From: an uncultured Bacilli bacterium
Lineage (GTDB): Bacteria > Bacillota_I > Bacilli_A > RF39 > UBA660
Direction: 5' to 3'
Assembly (NCBI GenBank): GCA_947593275.1
Contig: CANQDN010000009.1
Location: 1 to 18,550, forward strand
DNA: 18,550 bases
Position 1 is the stretch's first letter. Each line of letters begins with the position of its first letter. Positions 6,520 to 13,364 of this stretch are shown one piece after another. The notes below the pieces were generated by a model. It saw only the letters and a program-made list of their open reading frames with translations. It did no database searches and had not been told where the DNA came from. Made by a program: the position numbers and the translations under genes.

Positions 6520-9396
6520 TTAGTTAATTGAAACTATTTCTATCTCTAATTTAGCTGAATAACTCTTGTTTTGATCTTCATCTTGAGGTACACCTGGATC
6601 TACAAATTCATACTCTAATTCGTAAGATACTTCTTCACCAGCAGCTATAACTAAGTTATCCGCAATAGTCGTTTTAGCTTTTGGAGCAGGTGTTTTTGAA
6701 ACTATCGTTTGATTTCCTTTCTTTAATGAATATTGGAAATTATCAGATACAAATGTGTTAGTTACTTCAATTAAATTAACTTTATAAGTAATTGTTTTAT
6801 TACTACTATTTGTAAGAGTAAACTTTTGAGTTCCTGTCCATGTAGGCATTATATTTTGAGCTTCTAGTTTATTACTATAGCTTACAAGTAATGTTCCTCC
6901 ATCACCAGTATCTACTTCAAATTTACTATCACCATTTTGATCAGTTGTAGAGTTTGTTTTCTTGACAATTGTTACAAAGTAAGTTTGAACTGTACCATCT
7001 TCAGCGACTACAACAATTGGAAGTTTTACGGAACTAGATGTTTCATGATAACCATTACCGGTTACTTTAGCACTAGGATCATTTGGAACGGCATCAATGT
7101 TTACACCATTAACATCTTCACCAACTGTTATAGAATATTCAAATACGGTTGGACTAAATCTTGGTGTTAAAGTGTAGTTGCCAACATTTAGGCTCTTTAA
7201 GCTTGCATCACTACTTAAGTGACCAGCACAATGCGTATCACATTTACCATCACCATTGGTATCACAATTTGATGTACAAGTTCCACTGCCAGTTGTATCA
7301 CAATTTAAGTCGCATATACCATCACCATTAGTATCGCAGTTTAAATTACATTTGCCATCGCCATCTGGATCTAGGTTGGTATCTGGTTCTTTATCATTAT
7401 TTGTATCAACGTTAGTATCTGGGTTACCGTCGCCATTAGTGTCACAGTTTAAATCACATATACCATCATTATTAGTATCGCAATTTAGATCACATTTGCC
7501 GTCACCATCAGTATCGACATTAGTGTCTGGTTTTTTATCTTTATTAGTATCGCAGTTTAAATCACACTTACCATCATCATTGGTATCGCAATTTAGATCA
7601 CATTTGCCATCACCATCGGTATCAACGTTGGTATCTGGAATTTTATCACCATCGGTGTCACAGTTTAAATCACATTTACCGTCACCATCAGTGTCTTGAT
7701 CAGTTAAGTTTTTATCAGGTTCGCCATCACCATCGGTATCGATGTTAGTATCAGGTTTACCATCGCCATCAGTATCGATGTTAGTATCAGGTTTACCGTC
7801 GCCATCGGTGTCAATATTGACATCAGGATTTCCATCACCATCGGTATCTATATTAGTATCTGGCCATCCATCACCATCGGTATCACAGTTTAGATCGCAT
7901 TTACCATCTTTATCAGTATCTTGATTCATTAAATTTTCATCAGGTTTGCCATCGCCATCGGTATCTTTATTAAATTGAGGTATCTCATTTTTATGATAAT
8001 CGACATTGGTATCTGGAATACCATCACCATTGGTATCACAGTTAACATCGCATTTACCATCGCCATCTTTATCAATATTTATATCAGGCTTACCATCACC
8101 ATCAGTATCACAATTTAATTTGCATTTGTTATTATTTTCATCGTCTTCATCGGTAATATTGACATCAGGTTTACCGTCACCATTGGTGTCACAGTTATAA
8201 TCACATTTGCCATCATCATTGGTATCACAATTTAAATCACAAGTACCATTACCATCGATATCTAAGTTAGTGTCTGGCATTCCGTCTCCATCAGTATCAC
8301 AGTTTACATCGCACTTGCCATCGCCATTAGTATCTTGATTAGCAGGATTTTTATCAGGTTTACCATCACCATCAGTGTCAACATTAATATCAGGTTTTTT
8401 GTCATGGTCTACATCGTAATTTACATCAGGTTTACCATCGCCATCAATGTCACAGTTTAAATCACATTTTTTATCATTATCAGTATCTAAGTTAGTGTCG
8501 GGCATTCCGTCACCATCAGTATCACAGTTTAGGTCACATTTGCCATCACCATCGGTATCTTGATCAGTTAAATTACTATCAGGTTTACCATCTTTATTTG
8601 GATCACAATTGAAATCGCATTTGCCATCGCCATCATAATCTAAATCAGTATCAGGAATTTTATCACCATTATTATCACAATTAGTATTACATTTGCCATC
8701 ACCATCTGGGTCGATATTAACATCAGGTTTACCATCACCATCAGTATCAACATTGGTATCAGGATCACCATCACCATCAGTGTCGCAGTTTACATCACAT
8801 TTACCATCATCATTGGTATCAATATTTAAGTCAGGTTTACCATCACCATTAGTATCAAGATTAGTATCAGGTTTACCATCTTTATCTTTATCTAAGTTTG
8901 TATCAGGAATTTTATCGCCATTGACATCACAATTTACATCACAACTATTGGTATTATCTAAGTCAACATTAATATCTGGTCTACCATCACCATCGGTATC
9001 ACAATTATAATCACATTTGCCATCACCATTAACGTCTTTATTAACTAAATTGGTATCAGGTTTGCCATCACCATCAGTATCTAAATTGAAATGAGCTTTT
9101 CGATCGCCATTAAAATCAATATTTAAGTCAGGTTTACCATCACCATCGGTGTCACAGTTTATATCGCAGAAACCATCACCATCTAAATCAATATTTAAAT
9201 CAGCTTTTCCATCACCATTAGTATCACAATTAAGGGTACAATTTTTTCCCGTGTTAGAATAAGCAAAAAATAATCCTAGTAATGTAACTAAAATAATCAG
9301 TATACATAAAATAATTATAATTGTCGTTTTTTTCTTATCTTCTTGTCTTTCTCTTTCTAATAAAGCATATTGTTCTTGTAAATTAGTATCTTCCAT
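6520..9396 (-). CDS. Giant membrane-anchored surface protein with acidic calcium-binding-type repeats
   Basis: The 958-residue protein is built in clear blocks. Residues 1-23 are a charged cytoplasmic tail, 24-46 one membrane segment (TTIIIILCILIILVTLLGLF, then FAYSNTG). From ~53 to 725 there are about 55 copies of a ~12-residue unit such as NIDTDGDGKPDT and NCDTDGDGKCDL, each an EF-hand/thrombospondin-type-3-like DxDGDG calcium loop. Residues ~725-813 form a cadherin-like beta-sandwich (LKSLNVGNYTLTPRFSP and TYFVTIVKK), and ~814-958 a beta domain similar to the TasA/CalY-like protein at 10514. It probably makes a calcium-stiffened stalk that presents the C-terminal domains outside the cell. 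Many units alternate with CDxNC pairs, so disulfides are possible. I chose the ATG at 9396, with GGGAG 10 bases upstream; the GTG at 9405 is too close to it. Partners and ligand are unknown. Confidence 0.9.
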   Translation of the reverse strand: MEDTNLQEQYALLERERQEDKKKTTIIIILCILIILVTLLGLFFAYSNTGKNCTLNCDTNGDGKADLNIDLDGDGFCDINCDTDGDGKPDLNIDFNGDRKAHFNLDTDGDGKPDTNLVNKDVNGDGKCDYNCDTDGDGRPDINVDLDNTNSCDVNCDVNGDKIPDTNLDKDKDGKPDTNLDTNGDGKPDLNIDTNDDGKCDVNCDTDGDGDPDTNVDTDGDGKPDVNIDPDGDGKCNTNCDNNGDKIPDTDLDYDGDGKCDFNCDPNKDGKPDSNLTDQDTDGDGKCDLNCDTDGDGMPDTNLDTDNDKKCDLNCDIDGDGKPDVNYDVDHDKKPDINVDTDGDGKPDKNPANQDTNGDGKCDVNCDTDGDGMPDTNLDIDGNGTCDLNCDTNDDGKCDYNCDTNGDGKPDVNITDEDDENNNKCKLNCDTDGDGKPDINIDKDGDGKCDVNCDTNGDGIPDTNVDYHKNEIPQFNKDTDGDGKPDENLMNQDTDKDGKCDLNCDTDGDGWPDTNIDTDGDGNPDVNIDTDGDGKPDTNIDTDGDGKPDTNIDTDGDGEPDKNLTDQDTDGDGKCDLNCDTDGDKIPDTNVDTDGDGKCDLNCDTNDDGKCDLNCDTNKDKKPDTNVDTDGDGKCDLNCDTNNDGICDLNCDTNGDGNPDTNVDTNNDKEPDTNLDPDGDGKCNLNCDTNGDGICDLNCDTTGSGTCTSNCDTNGDGKCDTHCAGHLSSDASLKSLNVGNYTLTPRFSPTVFEYSITVGEDVNGVNIDAVPNDPSAKVTGNGYHETSSSVKLPIVVVAEDGTVQTYFVTIVKKTNSTTDQNGDSKFEVDTGDGGTLLVSYSNKLEAQNIMPTWTGTQKFTLTNSSNKTITYKVNLIEVTNTFVSDNFQYSLKKGNQTIVSKTPAPKAKTTIADNLVIAAGEEVSYELEYEFVDPGVPQDEDQNKSYSAKLEIEIVSIN
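7220..9240 (-). repeat. ~36-base tandem coding repeat array
   Basis: About 2 kb of degenerate tandem repeats encode D-x-D-G-D-G-x-x-D-x-x units of ~12 residues (mostly 36 bases). There is a two-unit alternation of Cys-containing (KCDLNCD) and Cys-free (KPDTNID) copies, and a longer spacing marked by inserts such as NLTDQD, NPANQD, NLMNQD and NLVNKD. On the plus strand it appears as repeated CCATCACCATC. The longest near-identical run is around 7680-7870. Confidence 0.9.
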
Positions 9397-9422
9397 GGTA
9401 GACACACTCCCTACTATTTAAA

Positions 9423-9451
9423 AGTATAACATAATGCGCCAATATTAGCAA
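9423..9451 (-). promoter_or_regulatory. Promoter of the giant repeat protein gene
   Basis: TTGCTA (9451-9446), 17-base spacer, TATACT (9428-9423) with an extended -10 TG. The rest of the gap up to 9629 holds only the Rpn promoter on the other strand. Confidence 0.65.
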
Positions 9452-9582
9452 TATAAAAATTTTAAAAAAAGAAAAAAAGGTTTAGAAAGATAATGTTATT
9501 TTAAATATGAAATTATTTAGGGATTCATGGGAAGCAAAAGTTAGTTTTGAGTCATGGTTCGACAAGTTTTGCACTTTTTTTA

Positions 9583-9591
9583 TGGTATAGT
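9583..9591 (+). promoter_or_regulatory. Extended -10 promoter of the Rpn-family gene
   Basis: TGGTATAGT: an extended -10 element without a recognisable -35 at 17 bases. It lies about 40 bases upstream of the start codon. Confidence 0.35.
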
Positions 9592-9629
9592 AAAGGTATT
9601 TCTTTTAAAGAAATTAGAAAGGAGTTTTT

Positions 9630-10472
9630 GTGCACACCAAAGATAAATTGTTTGTTAGTTTAAGTGATGATCTTCTTTTTAAAGAGACTTTTGGGCATCC
9701 AAATAATCGGAAGTATCTTATTTATTTTCTTGCATCTATTACAGATTTTTCAATAGATTATTTAAATACTGTTAAAATGCAAATTAAATATGAAAGTATT
9801 CTTTCGAAAACTAAATTAAATGATAAAATTATGCGGGGTGATATTATTATTACTTTTAAGCATTATATTATTAATTTAGAGTGTTATTCAAAGTTTAATG
9901 AAGCAGCTTTTAATAAAAGTGCTAGTTATATCATGCGGATTTTTTCGACACAGATGGATAGTGGTTATAATAATTATGAAAGATTAGAAAATATTATTCA
10001 AATAAATATTGTTGATAATGTGGCACTCTCTTTTCCGGAGGAACTACAATTTAGTTATGGATTAGTTAATTTAAAAGATGGAAAAGATGTAAGATTAAAA
10101 GATAAATTTAGCATAAAATGCTTTAGGCTTGACAAAGCTAGAGAGTTAAAGTACAATGAAAATGATAAAGCATTATTGTGGCTTAAGTTTATTGGAGCTA
10201 AAAGTCAGGAAGAAAGAAACAAAATAGCTGAAGGAGATGAATTAATTATGGAACTTAATGATTGGATTGACAAATATATTAATAATGAACATACTAAAGA
10301 AGTATATGGAAAATGGGCGGAGAAAATTGCTGAGCAAAATGGCCGAGAAGAAGGCGAAAATAATAAAACTTTAGAAATTGCTAAAAATTTAATTAAGCTA
10401 AATACTCCACTCGAAAAGATACATTTGGCAACAGGATTACCTATTAAGGCAATAAAGAAATTGCAAAGTTAA
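9630..10472 (+). CDS. Rpn-family (PD-(D/E)XK) recombination-promoting nuclease / putative transposase
   Basis: The 280-residue protein opens with LSDDLLFKETFGHPNNRKYLIYFL, typical of the Rpn/PD-(D/E)XK nuclease family often labelled transposase (PF12784-like). The nuclease core is visible as RGDIIITF with Asp71, then INLECY with Glu84; the usual third position of the family motif, Glu-x-Gln, reads Glu-Cys-Tyr here. The C-terminal ~60 residues (EQNGREEGENNKTLEIAKNLIKLN, then LEKIHLATGLPIKAIKKLQ) are the helical tail common in the family. Family members promote RecA-independent recombination or act in mobile or defence contexts; this one has no terminal inverted repeats in view. The start is GTG with ribosome site AGAAAGGAG. 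It is a lone plus-strand gene between minus-strand surface-protein genes. Confidence 0.82.
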   Translation: MHTKDKLFVSLSDDLLFKETFGHPNNRKYLIYFLASITDFSIDYLNTVKMQIKYESILSKTKLNDKIMRGDIIITFKHYIINLECYSKFNEAAFNKSASYIMRIFSTQMDSGYNNYERLENIIQINIVDNVALSFPEELQFSYGLVNLKDGKDVRLKDKFSIKCFRLDKARELKYNENDKALLWLKFIGAKSQEERNKIAEGDELIMELNDWIDKYINNEHTKEVYGKWAEKIAEQNGREEGENNKTLEIAKNLIKLNTPLEKIHLATGLPIKAIKKLQS

Positions 10473-10474
10473 AA

Positions 10475-10510
10475 AAGGTGGTAACTTAAATGTTATCGCC
10501 TTTTATTTTT
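10475..10510. terminator. Bidirectional terminator between the Rpn and TasA-like genes
   Basis: AAGGTGGTAAC (10475-10485) pairs over 11 bp, including two wobbles, with GTTATCGCCTT (10492-10502). T-rich DNA follows on the plus strand and TTTTTT on the minus strand. Confidence 0.8.
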
Positions 10511-10513
10511 TTA

Positions 10514-11143
10514 TTATTCTTCTGGAAGAGCAAATTCTACACTGATGGAACCAGTAAAAGTTTTATTTTTATTATGGTTTTGATTTTTGCCAGTGTCTTG
10601 CCATTCTATTTTAAATTGATAATTAAATGTTTGTTCTGTTTCTGTAATTTTTTTAGTTATTGTGCCTAAACTTATTTTACTACTATCTTTTGCATCTAAT
10701 AAGTTATTATTCTTAGTATTTAGTTTAGTTTCTCCTTCATATAAGGAATATGTTAACTCATCATTTTTAGTTGAATCACAACCCTGGCCCGTTTCTTCCG
10801 TTTGTTCATTTCCAGTGCATTTAGTAAAAGTATTAGATGAAACATTTAAAAATACCTCGTAAGTTACCTCTGTTTCTTTACTATTTTGTCCAGGCTTAAT
10901 TGTAACTGTAAAATCTTTTTCACTGGTATCCCCTGGGACAATATTTGTAACATTAATTTGGGCCCCGCCTTTAAAGGTTACATCAGTTAATTTTGCAGTT
11001 TTACCAGACATCTCAGCGCCTGTTCCTTTAATATCTACTCCTGAGACAAAATACGCAAAAGAATAAGTTAGGCCTGATACAAGTGTTATTAAAACAACCC
11101 CTAAAATCAAGATTTTTTCTTGAAAACTCATTTCAAATTTCAT
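10514..11143 (-). CDS. TasA/CalY (camelysin)-like exported protein
   Basis: The ~209-residue protein has a hydrophobic leader at about 10-31 ending LTYSFAYFVSG. This Tyr/Ala/Phe-rich end is typical of SipW-processed TasA and camelysin precursors. The mature part is beta-rich (NVTNIVPGDTSEKDFTVTI, YEVFLNV, TFNYQFKIEWQDTG, TGSISVEFALP), like the TasA-CalY fold. TasA forms extracellular fibres and camelysin is a surface protease; neither activity can be assigned here. It parallels the last ~130 residues of the giant repeat protein. I prefer the ATG at 11143, with GGAG 6 bases upstream; an in-frame ATG at 11155 is the alternative. It has its own promoter. Confidence 0.75.
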   Translation of the reverse strand: MKFEMSFQEKILILGVVLITLVSGLTYSFAYFVSGVDIKGTGAEMSGKTAKLTDVTFKGGAQINVTNIVPGDTSEKDFTVTIKPGQNSKETEVTYEVFLNVSSNTFTKCTGNEQTEETGQGCDSTKNDELTYSLYEGETKLNTKNNNLLDAKDSSKISLGTITKKITETEQTFNYQFKIEWQDTGKNQNHNKNKTFTGSISVEFALPEE

Positions 11144-11166
11144 ACTATTCTCCATTCTTCAGTTAT

Positions 11167-11195
11167 ATAGTATCAAAATTTCGACATTTTTGCAA
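11167..11195 (-). promoter_or_regulatory. Promoter of the TasA/CalY-like gene
   Basis: TTGCAA (11195-11190), 17-base spacer, TACTAT (11172-11167). Just upstream lies a 7-bp perfect inverted repeat, GTGTAAA-CT-TTTACAC (11225-11240), which could be an operator. Confidence 0.6.
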
Positions 11196-11224
11196 GTTAA
11201 TTTATGGTAAATGTAAAAGATAAT

Positions 11225-11240
11225 GTGTAAACTTTTACAC
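11225..11240. promoter_or_regulatory. Operator-like palindrome upstream of the TasA-like gene
   Basis: GTGTAAA and TTTACAC flank a 2-base centre. It sits ~30 bases upstream of the -35 box, in the short gap between the terminator of the next gene and this promoter. No regulator can be named. Confidence 0.35.
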
Positions 11241-11256
11241 TACCCTCTTTTCATTT

Positions 11257-11283
11257 AAAAAAGATAATGGCTTACATTATCTT
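11257..11283 (-). terminator. Terminator of the thioredoxin-fold gene
   Basis: AAGATAATG (11261-11269) and CATTATCTT (11275-11283) form a perfect 9-bp stem followed by TTTT on the minus strand. Confidence 0.75.
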
Positions 11284-11287
11284 CATT

Positions 11288-11827
11288 TTAGTTTTCTTCA
11301 TCTTCGATATGTTTCATTGGTTTAGCCATTTCTTCATCTGTTGTATAAGAATCAGTAATTTTACCTTTTTTAATTTTAAGTAAAGTTGGACCACTTACTT
11401 TAAAGCTTGCTAAATCGTTAGATATGTTAGTTGTACTAGCAATATAGGCTTTATTAAGTTCATTAGATAAATCAGCATAATAAACAGGAAGAGCATCAGT
11501 ATTATTACTATAATTATTTACAATACCTGTATAATATACAGAATTTGGTTTACTACTATCATAAATCATTACATAATATTCATCAACTGGTTTATTAAAG
11601 ATTGAACCAATAAGAGTACTACTATAATCAATTTCTCCAGGAGTTACAACTTTTTCATTTTCCTTTTTGGTAAATAAATCTTTGGTTACAAATAGACGAG
11701 TAAAGAAGTAAATTCCTAACACAAAGATTATTATGACGACTAATATCACGATAAAACGTTTGATTTCGATTTGATCTTCACTATAGTATTTTTCGCTTTT
11801 TATTCTTTTGTTTGTTTTCTTTGACAT
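11288..11827 (-). CDS. Membrane-anchored thioredoxin-fold-like protein without CxxC
   Basis: The 179-residue protein has a basic N-terminal tail, one membrane segment (~24-45) and an outward domain. The domain resembles a degenerate thioredoxin fold: a strand EYYVMIYDSS, a helix-like PVYYADLSNELNKAY, then FKVSGPTLLKIKKGKI (142-157), where GPT is at the position of the conserved cis-proline loop. The CxxC active site is absent: the strand-to-helix junction reads DSSKPNSVYY (90-99). It therefore cannot be a dithiol oxidoreductase; a binding or scaffolding role is more likely. The C-terminus is acidic (KHIEDEEN). It is a single gene with an extended -10 promoter (TTGCTT-N17-TATAAT). The fold assignment is a pattern judgement and remains moderate. 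Confidence 0.55.
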   Translation of the reverse strand: MSKKTNKRIKSEKYYSEDQIEIKRFIVILVVIIIFVLGIYFFTRLFVTKDLFTKKENEKVVTPGEIDYSSTLIGSIFNKPVDEYYVMIYDSSKPNSVYYTGIVNNYSNNTDALPVYYADLSNELNKAYIASTTNISNDLASFKVSGPTLLKIKKGKITDSYTTDEEMAKPMKHIEDEEN

Positions 11828-11845
11828 TATTCAATCACCAATTAA

Positions 11846-11874
11846 ATTATAGCAAGAAAAAAGGAATAAAGCAA
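11846..11874 (-). promoter_or_regulatory. Promoter of the thioredoxin-fold gene
   Basis: TTGCTT (11874-11869), 17-base spacer, TATAAT (11851-11846) with TG for an extended -10. It overlaps the stem of the preceding lipoprotein terminator. Confidence 0.68.
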
Positions 11875-11893
11875 TATTTCTTCTTTCCTTTTT
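11858..11893 (-). terminator. Probable terminator of the lipoprotein gene
   Basis: AAAAAGGAA (11858-11866) and TTCCTTTTT (11885-11893) can pair around an 18-base loop with a T run on the minus strand. The loop is long, so this is a moderate call. Confidence 0.4.
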
Positions 11894-11934
11894 AGTTTAT
11901 AACTTATTTTTTAATTCAACCATTTTTAGTTTAT

Positions 11935-13014
11935 TTATTTGGTTTTAGATACACTGGTGGTATTACCTAAAGATTCAGCGATAGTTACCATTTCTTCGGT
12001 GGATAAATCATTACTAGTTAAATAATAGGAAATATCATTTTTGGTCCAATACATAGAATTGGCACTTTTAGCAGCGATTGTTCCACTTAACATGATAGGA
12101 TCTCCATATACGGGGATTACTTCAAATTCACTGGATACAGTTGCAGCTTCTTCTATTAAAACAAAGTTTTTATCACCAGCGAATGTTAATATTACCCGAT
12201 TTCCTTCATCAGTGCTTACTTTTTCACTGCCGGATAGATAAGTTTCACTAGGAATATATAAAGGATAGATTATAGAGTCTATTATATTACTAGAGGTAGT
12301 ATCACAGTCTTCATTTTCACAAGTATTATCTTCTTCGGAATTAGATTCCGGTTTAGAATTAGATTCCAGTTTATTGTTAGAATCTGTTGGAGTTTGATCA
12401 ATTAAGTTTTCTAAAGCAAAATCTTCTTCTTCTAGTTTCGCTTTAAGATCTATTTTGGTGAATACTACTTTAATAGTTACGATATCTTCAGTGTTATAGA
12501 CTTCAACTTTTTCAAGATTCATATCTTTATCAAAATAGATTTTTTGGTAAGTTAATTCGGGATTATTAGGATAATTAACTTTAGTTTTTAAAGTATAACC
12601 TTTATCAATGGTTTCGAGTGAGACTTCTTTATCATTTTTGATGTCTTTTAATAAAGAGGATAAAATATAGCTTTGGCTACTGGAATCAGGCCACTCACTT
12701 TGGAATTTAAAGCTTTTATTAAGAGCGCGGGTTACGACATATACGCCTTCAGTATTTTTTAAAATTATTTGTTCATGATTGTTGGTTTGATTTACTAAGA
12801 TAACTTTATAATAATTATCTTTTAAGTAATTTGCTTCTAGACTATAGGTGTAGGTTTCTTCATTGCTTAATATTTCCATATTTCCTTTTAGAGTGTAAGC
12901 TTTAGTGTTCGTTACACTTTTTTCAAATTTGTTTATTAAGTCATCTGAAGATTTTTTGCCACAACCTGAAATAGAGACCATTAAACAGATAGCTACTAGG
13001 GCTAACTTTTTCAT
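11935..13014 (-). CDS. LolA-like lipoprotein with a C-terminal DUF4367-like domain
   Basis: The 359-residue protein begins with a lipoprotein signal peptide: KK, a hydrophobic stretch and lipobox ISGC with Cys18 as the lipidated residue. Residues ~22-205 have the long beta-strand pattern of LolA/LppX-type folds (TYSLEANYLKDNYYKVIL, KVVFTKIDLKAKLEEEDF). Gram-positive relatives include YdcC and GerS-type lipoproteins. An acidic Ser/Asn/Glu-rich linker (~206-246) follows with a CENEDC pair. The C-terminal ~100 residues match the DUF4367 pattern (MYWTKNDISYYLTSNDLSTEEM and IAESL). It should sit on the outer face of the cytoplasmic membrane; lipid or protein binding is inferred, the ligand unknown. 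Ribosome site AAAGGAAG precedes the ATG; no clear promoter was found. Confidence 0.82.
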   Translation of the reverse strand: MKKLALVAICLMVSISGCGKKSSDDLINKFEKSVTNTKAYTLKGNMEILSNEETYTYSLEANYLKDNYYKVILVNQTNNHEQIILKNTEGVYVVTRALNKSFKFQSEWPDSSSQSYILSSLLKDIKNDKEVSLETIDKGYTLKTKVNYPNNPELTYQKIYFDKDMNLEKVEVYNTEDIVTIKVVFTKIDLKAKLEEEDFALENLIDQTPTDSNNKLESNSKPESNSEEDNTCENEDCDTTSSNIIDSIIYPLYIPSETYLSGSEKVSTDEGNRVILTFAGDKNFVLIEEAATVSSEFEVIPVYGDPIMLSGTIAAKSANSMYWTKNDISYYLTSNDLSTEEMVTIAESLGNTTSVSKTK

Positions 13015-13132
13015 AAAACACTTCCTTTTCTAATTAACTATATTGTTTTTCATCAAAAATATGCTTTTAATTAGATGGATGTATAATTTTTTAATAAATG
13101 TGTACAATAATAGCAAAGGGTGTGATTAAATA

Positions 13133-13339
13133 ATGGAAACTGTCCAAAAGATAGCTTTAATTTTTACAATTATTGGAGCAATAAACTGGGGTTTAATTGG
13201 GTTCTTTGATTTTAATTTGGTGGCCAGTTTATTTGAAGAAGCTTCATTAGTTTCAAGAATTATCTATTCTATCGTAGGAGTTTGTGGAATAATTAACATC
13301 ATGCTATTATTCTATCATATTGAAAAAGATCCTAGATAA
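13133..13339 (+). CDS. DUF378-family small membrane protein (YuzA-like)
   Basis: The 68-residue protein has two hydrophobic segments (~7-28 and ~41-62). Its pattern is IIGAINWGLIGFFDFNLVASLF, then SRIIYSIVGVCGIINIMLLF, the DUF378/YuzA signature with the conserved INWGL and FNLV motifs. The function of this family is not known. An AAAGGGTG ribosome site precedes the ATG. It is a plus-strand gene wedged between the lipoprotein and the retroelement, followed directly by a terminator at 13343-13364, so it is transcribed alone and converges on the reverse transcriptase gene. Confidence 0.88.
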   Translation: METVQKIALIFTIIGAINWGLIGFFDFNLVASLFEEASLVSRIIYSIVGVCGIINIMLLFYHIEKDPR

Positions 13340-13342
13340 TTT

Positions 13343-13364
13343 GATGCCTAAAGCATCTTTTTTT
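13343..13364 (+). terminator. Terminator of the DUF378 gene
   Basis: GATGC (13343-13347) and GCATC (13353-13357) flank a 5-base loop, followed by TTTTTTT. The minus strand has no T run here, so it does not clearly stop the convergent reverse transcriptase transcript. Confidence 0.78.

Noticed and set aside
7256..9010. Plus-strand open frames rich in SPSVSTLVSG opposite the repeat array
   Set aside because: They are the antisense reading of the ~36-base DGDG repeats; no ribosome sites or promoters, and their periodicity is explained by the coding repeats on the minus strand.
7220..9240. CRISPR array (36-base periodicity)
   Set aside because: There are no unique spacers; the units are contiguous, degenerate and keep one open reading frame with conserved DxDGDG residues.
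12036..12070. Possible template fragment (coding MYWTKND, similar to YWTM)
   Set aside because: The likeness is a few residues within the lipoprotein's DUF4367-like domain and does not continue at the DNA level.
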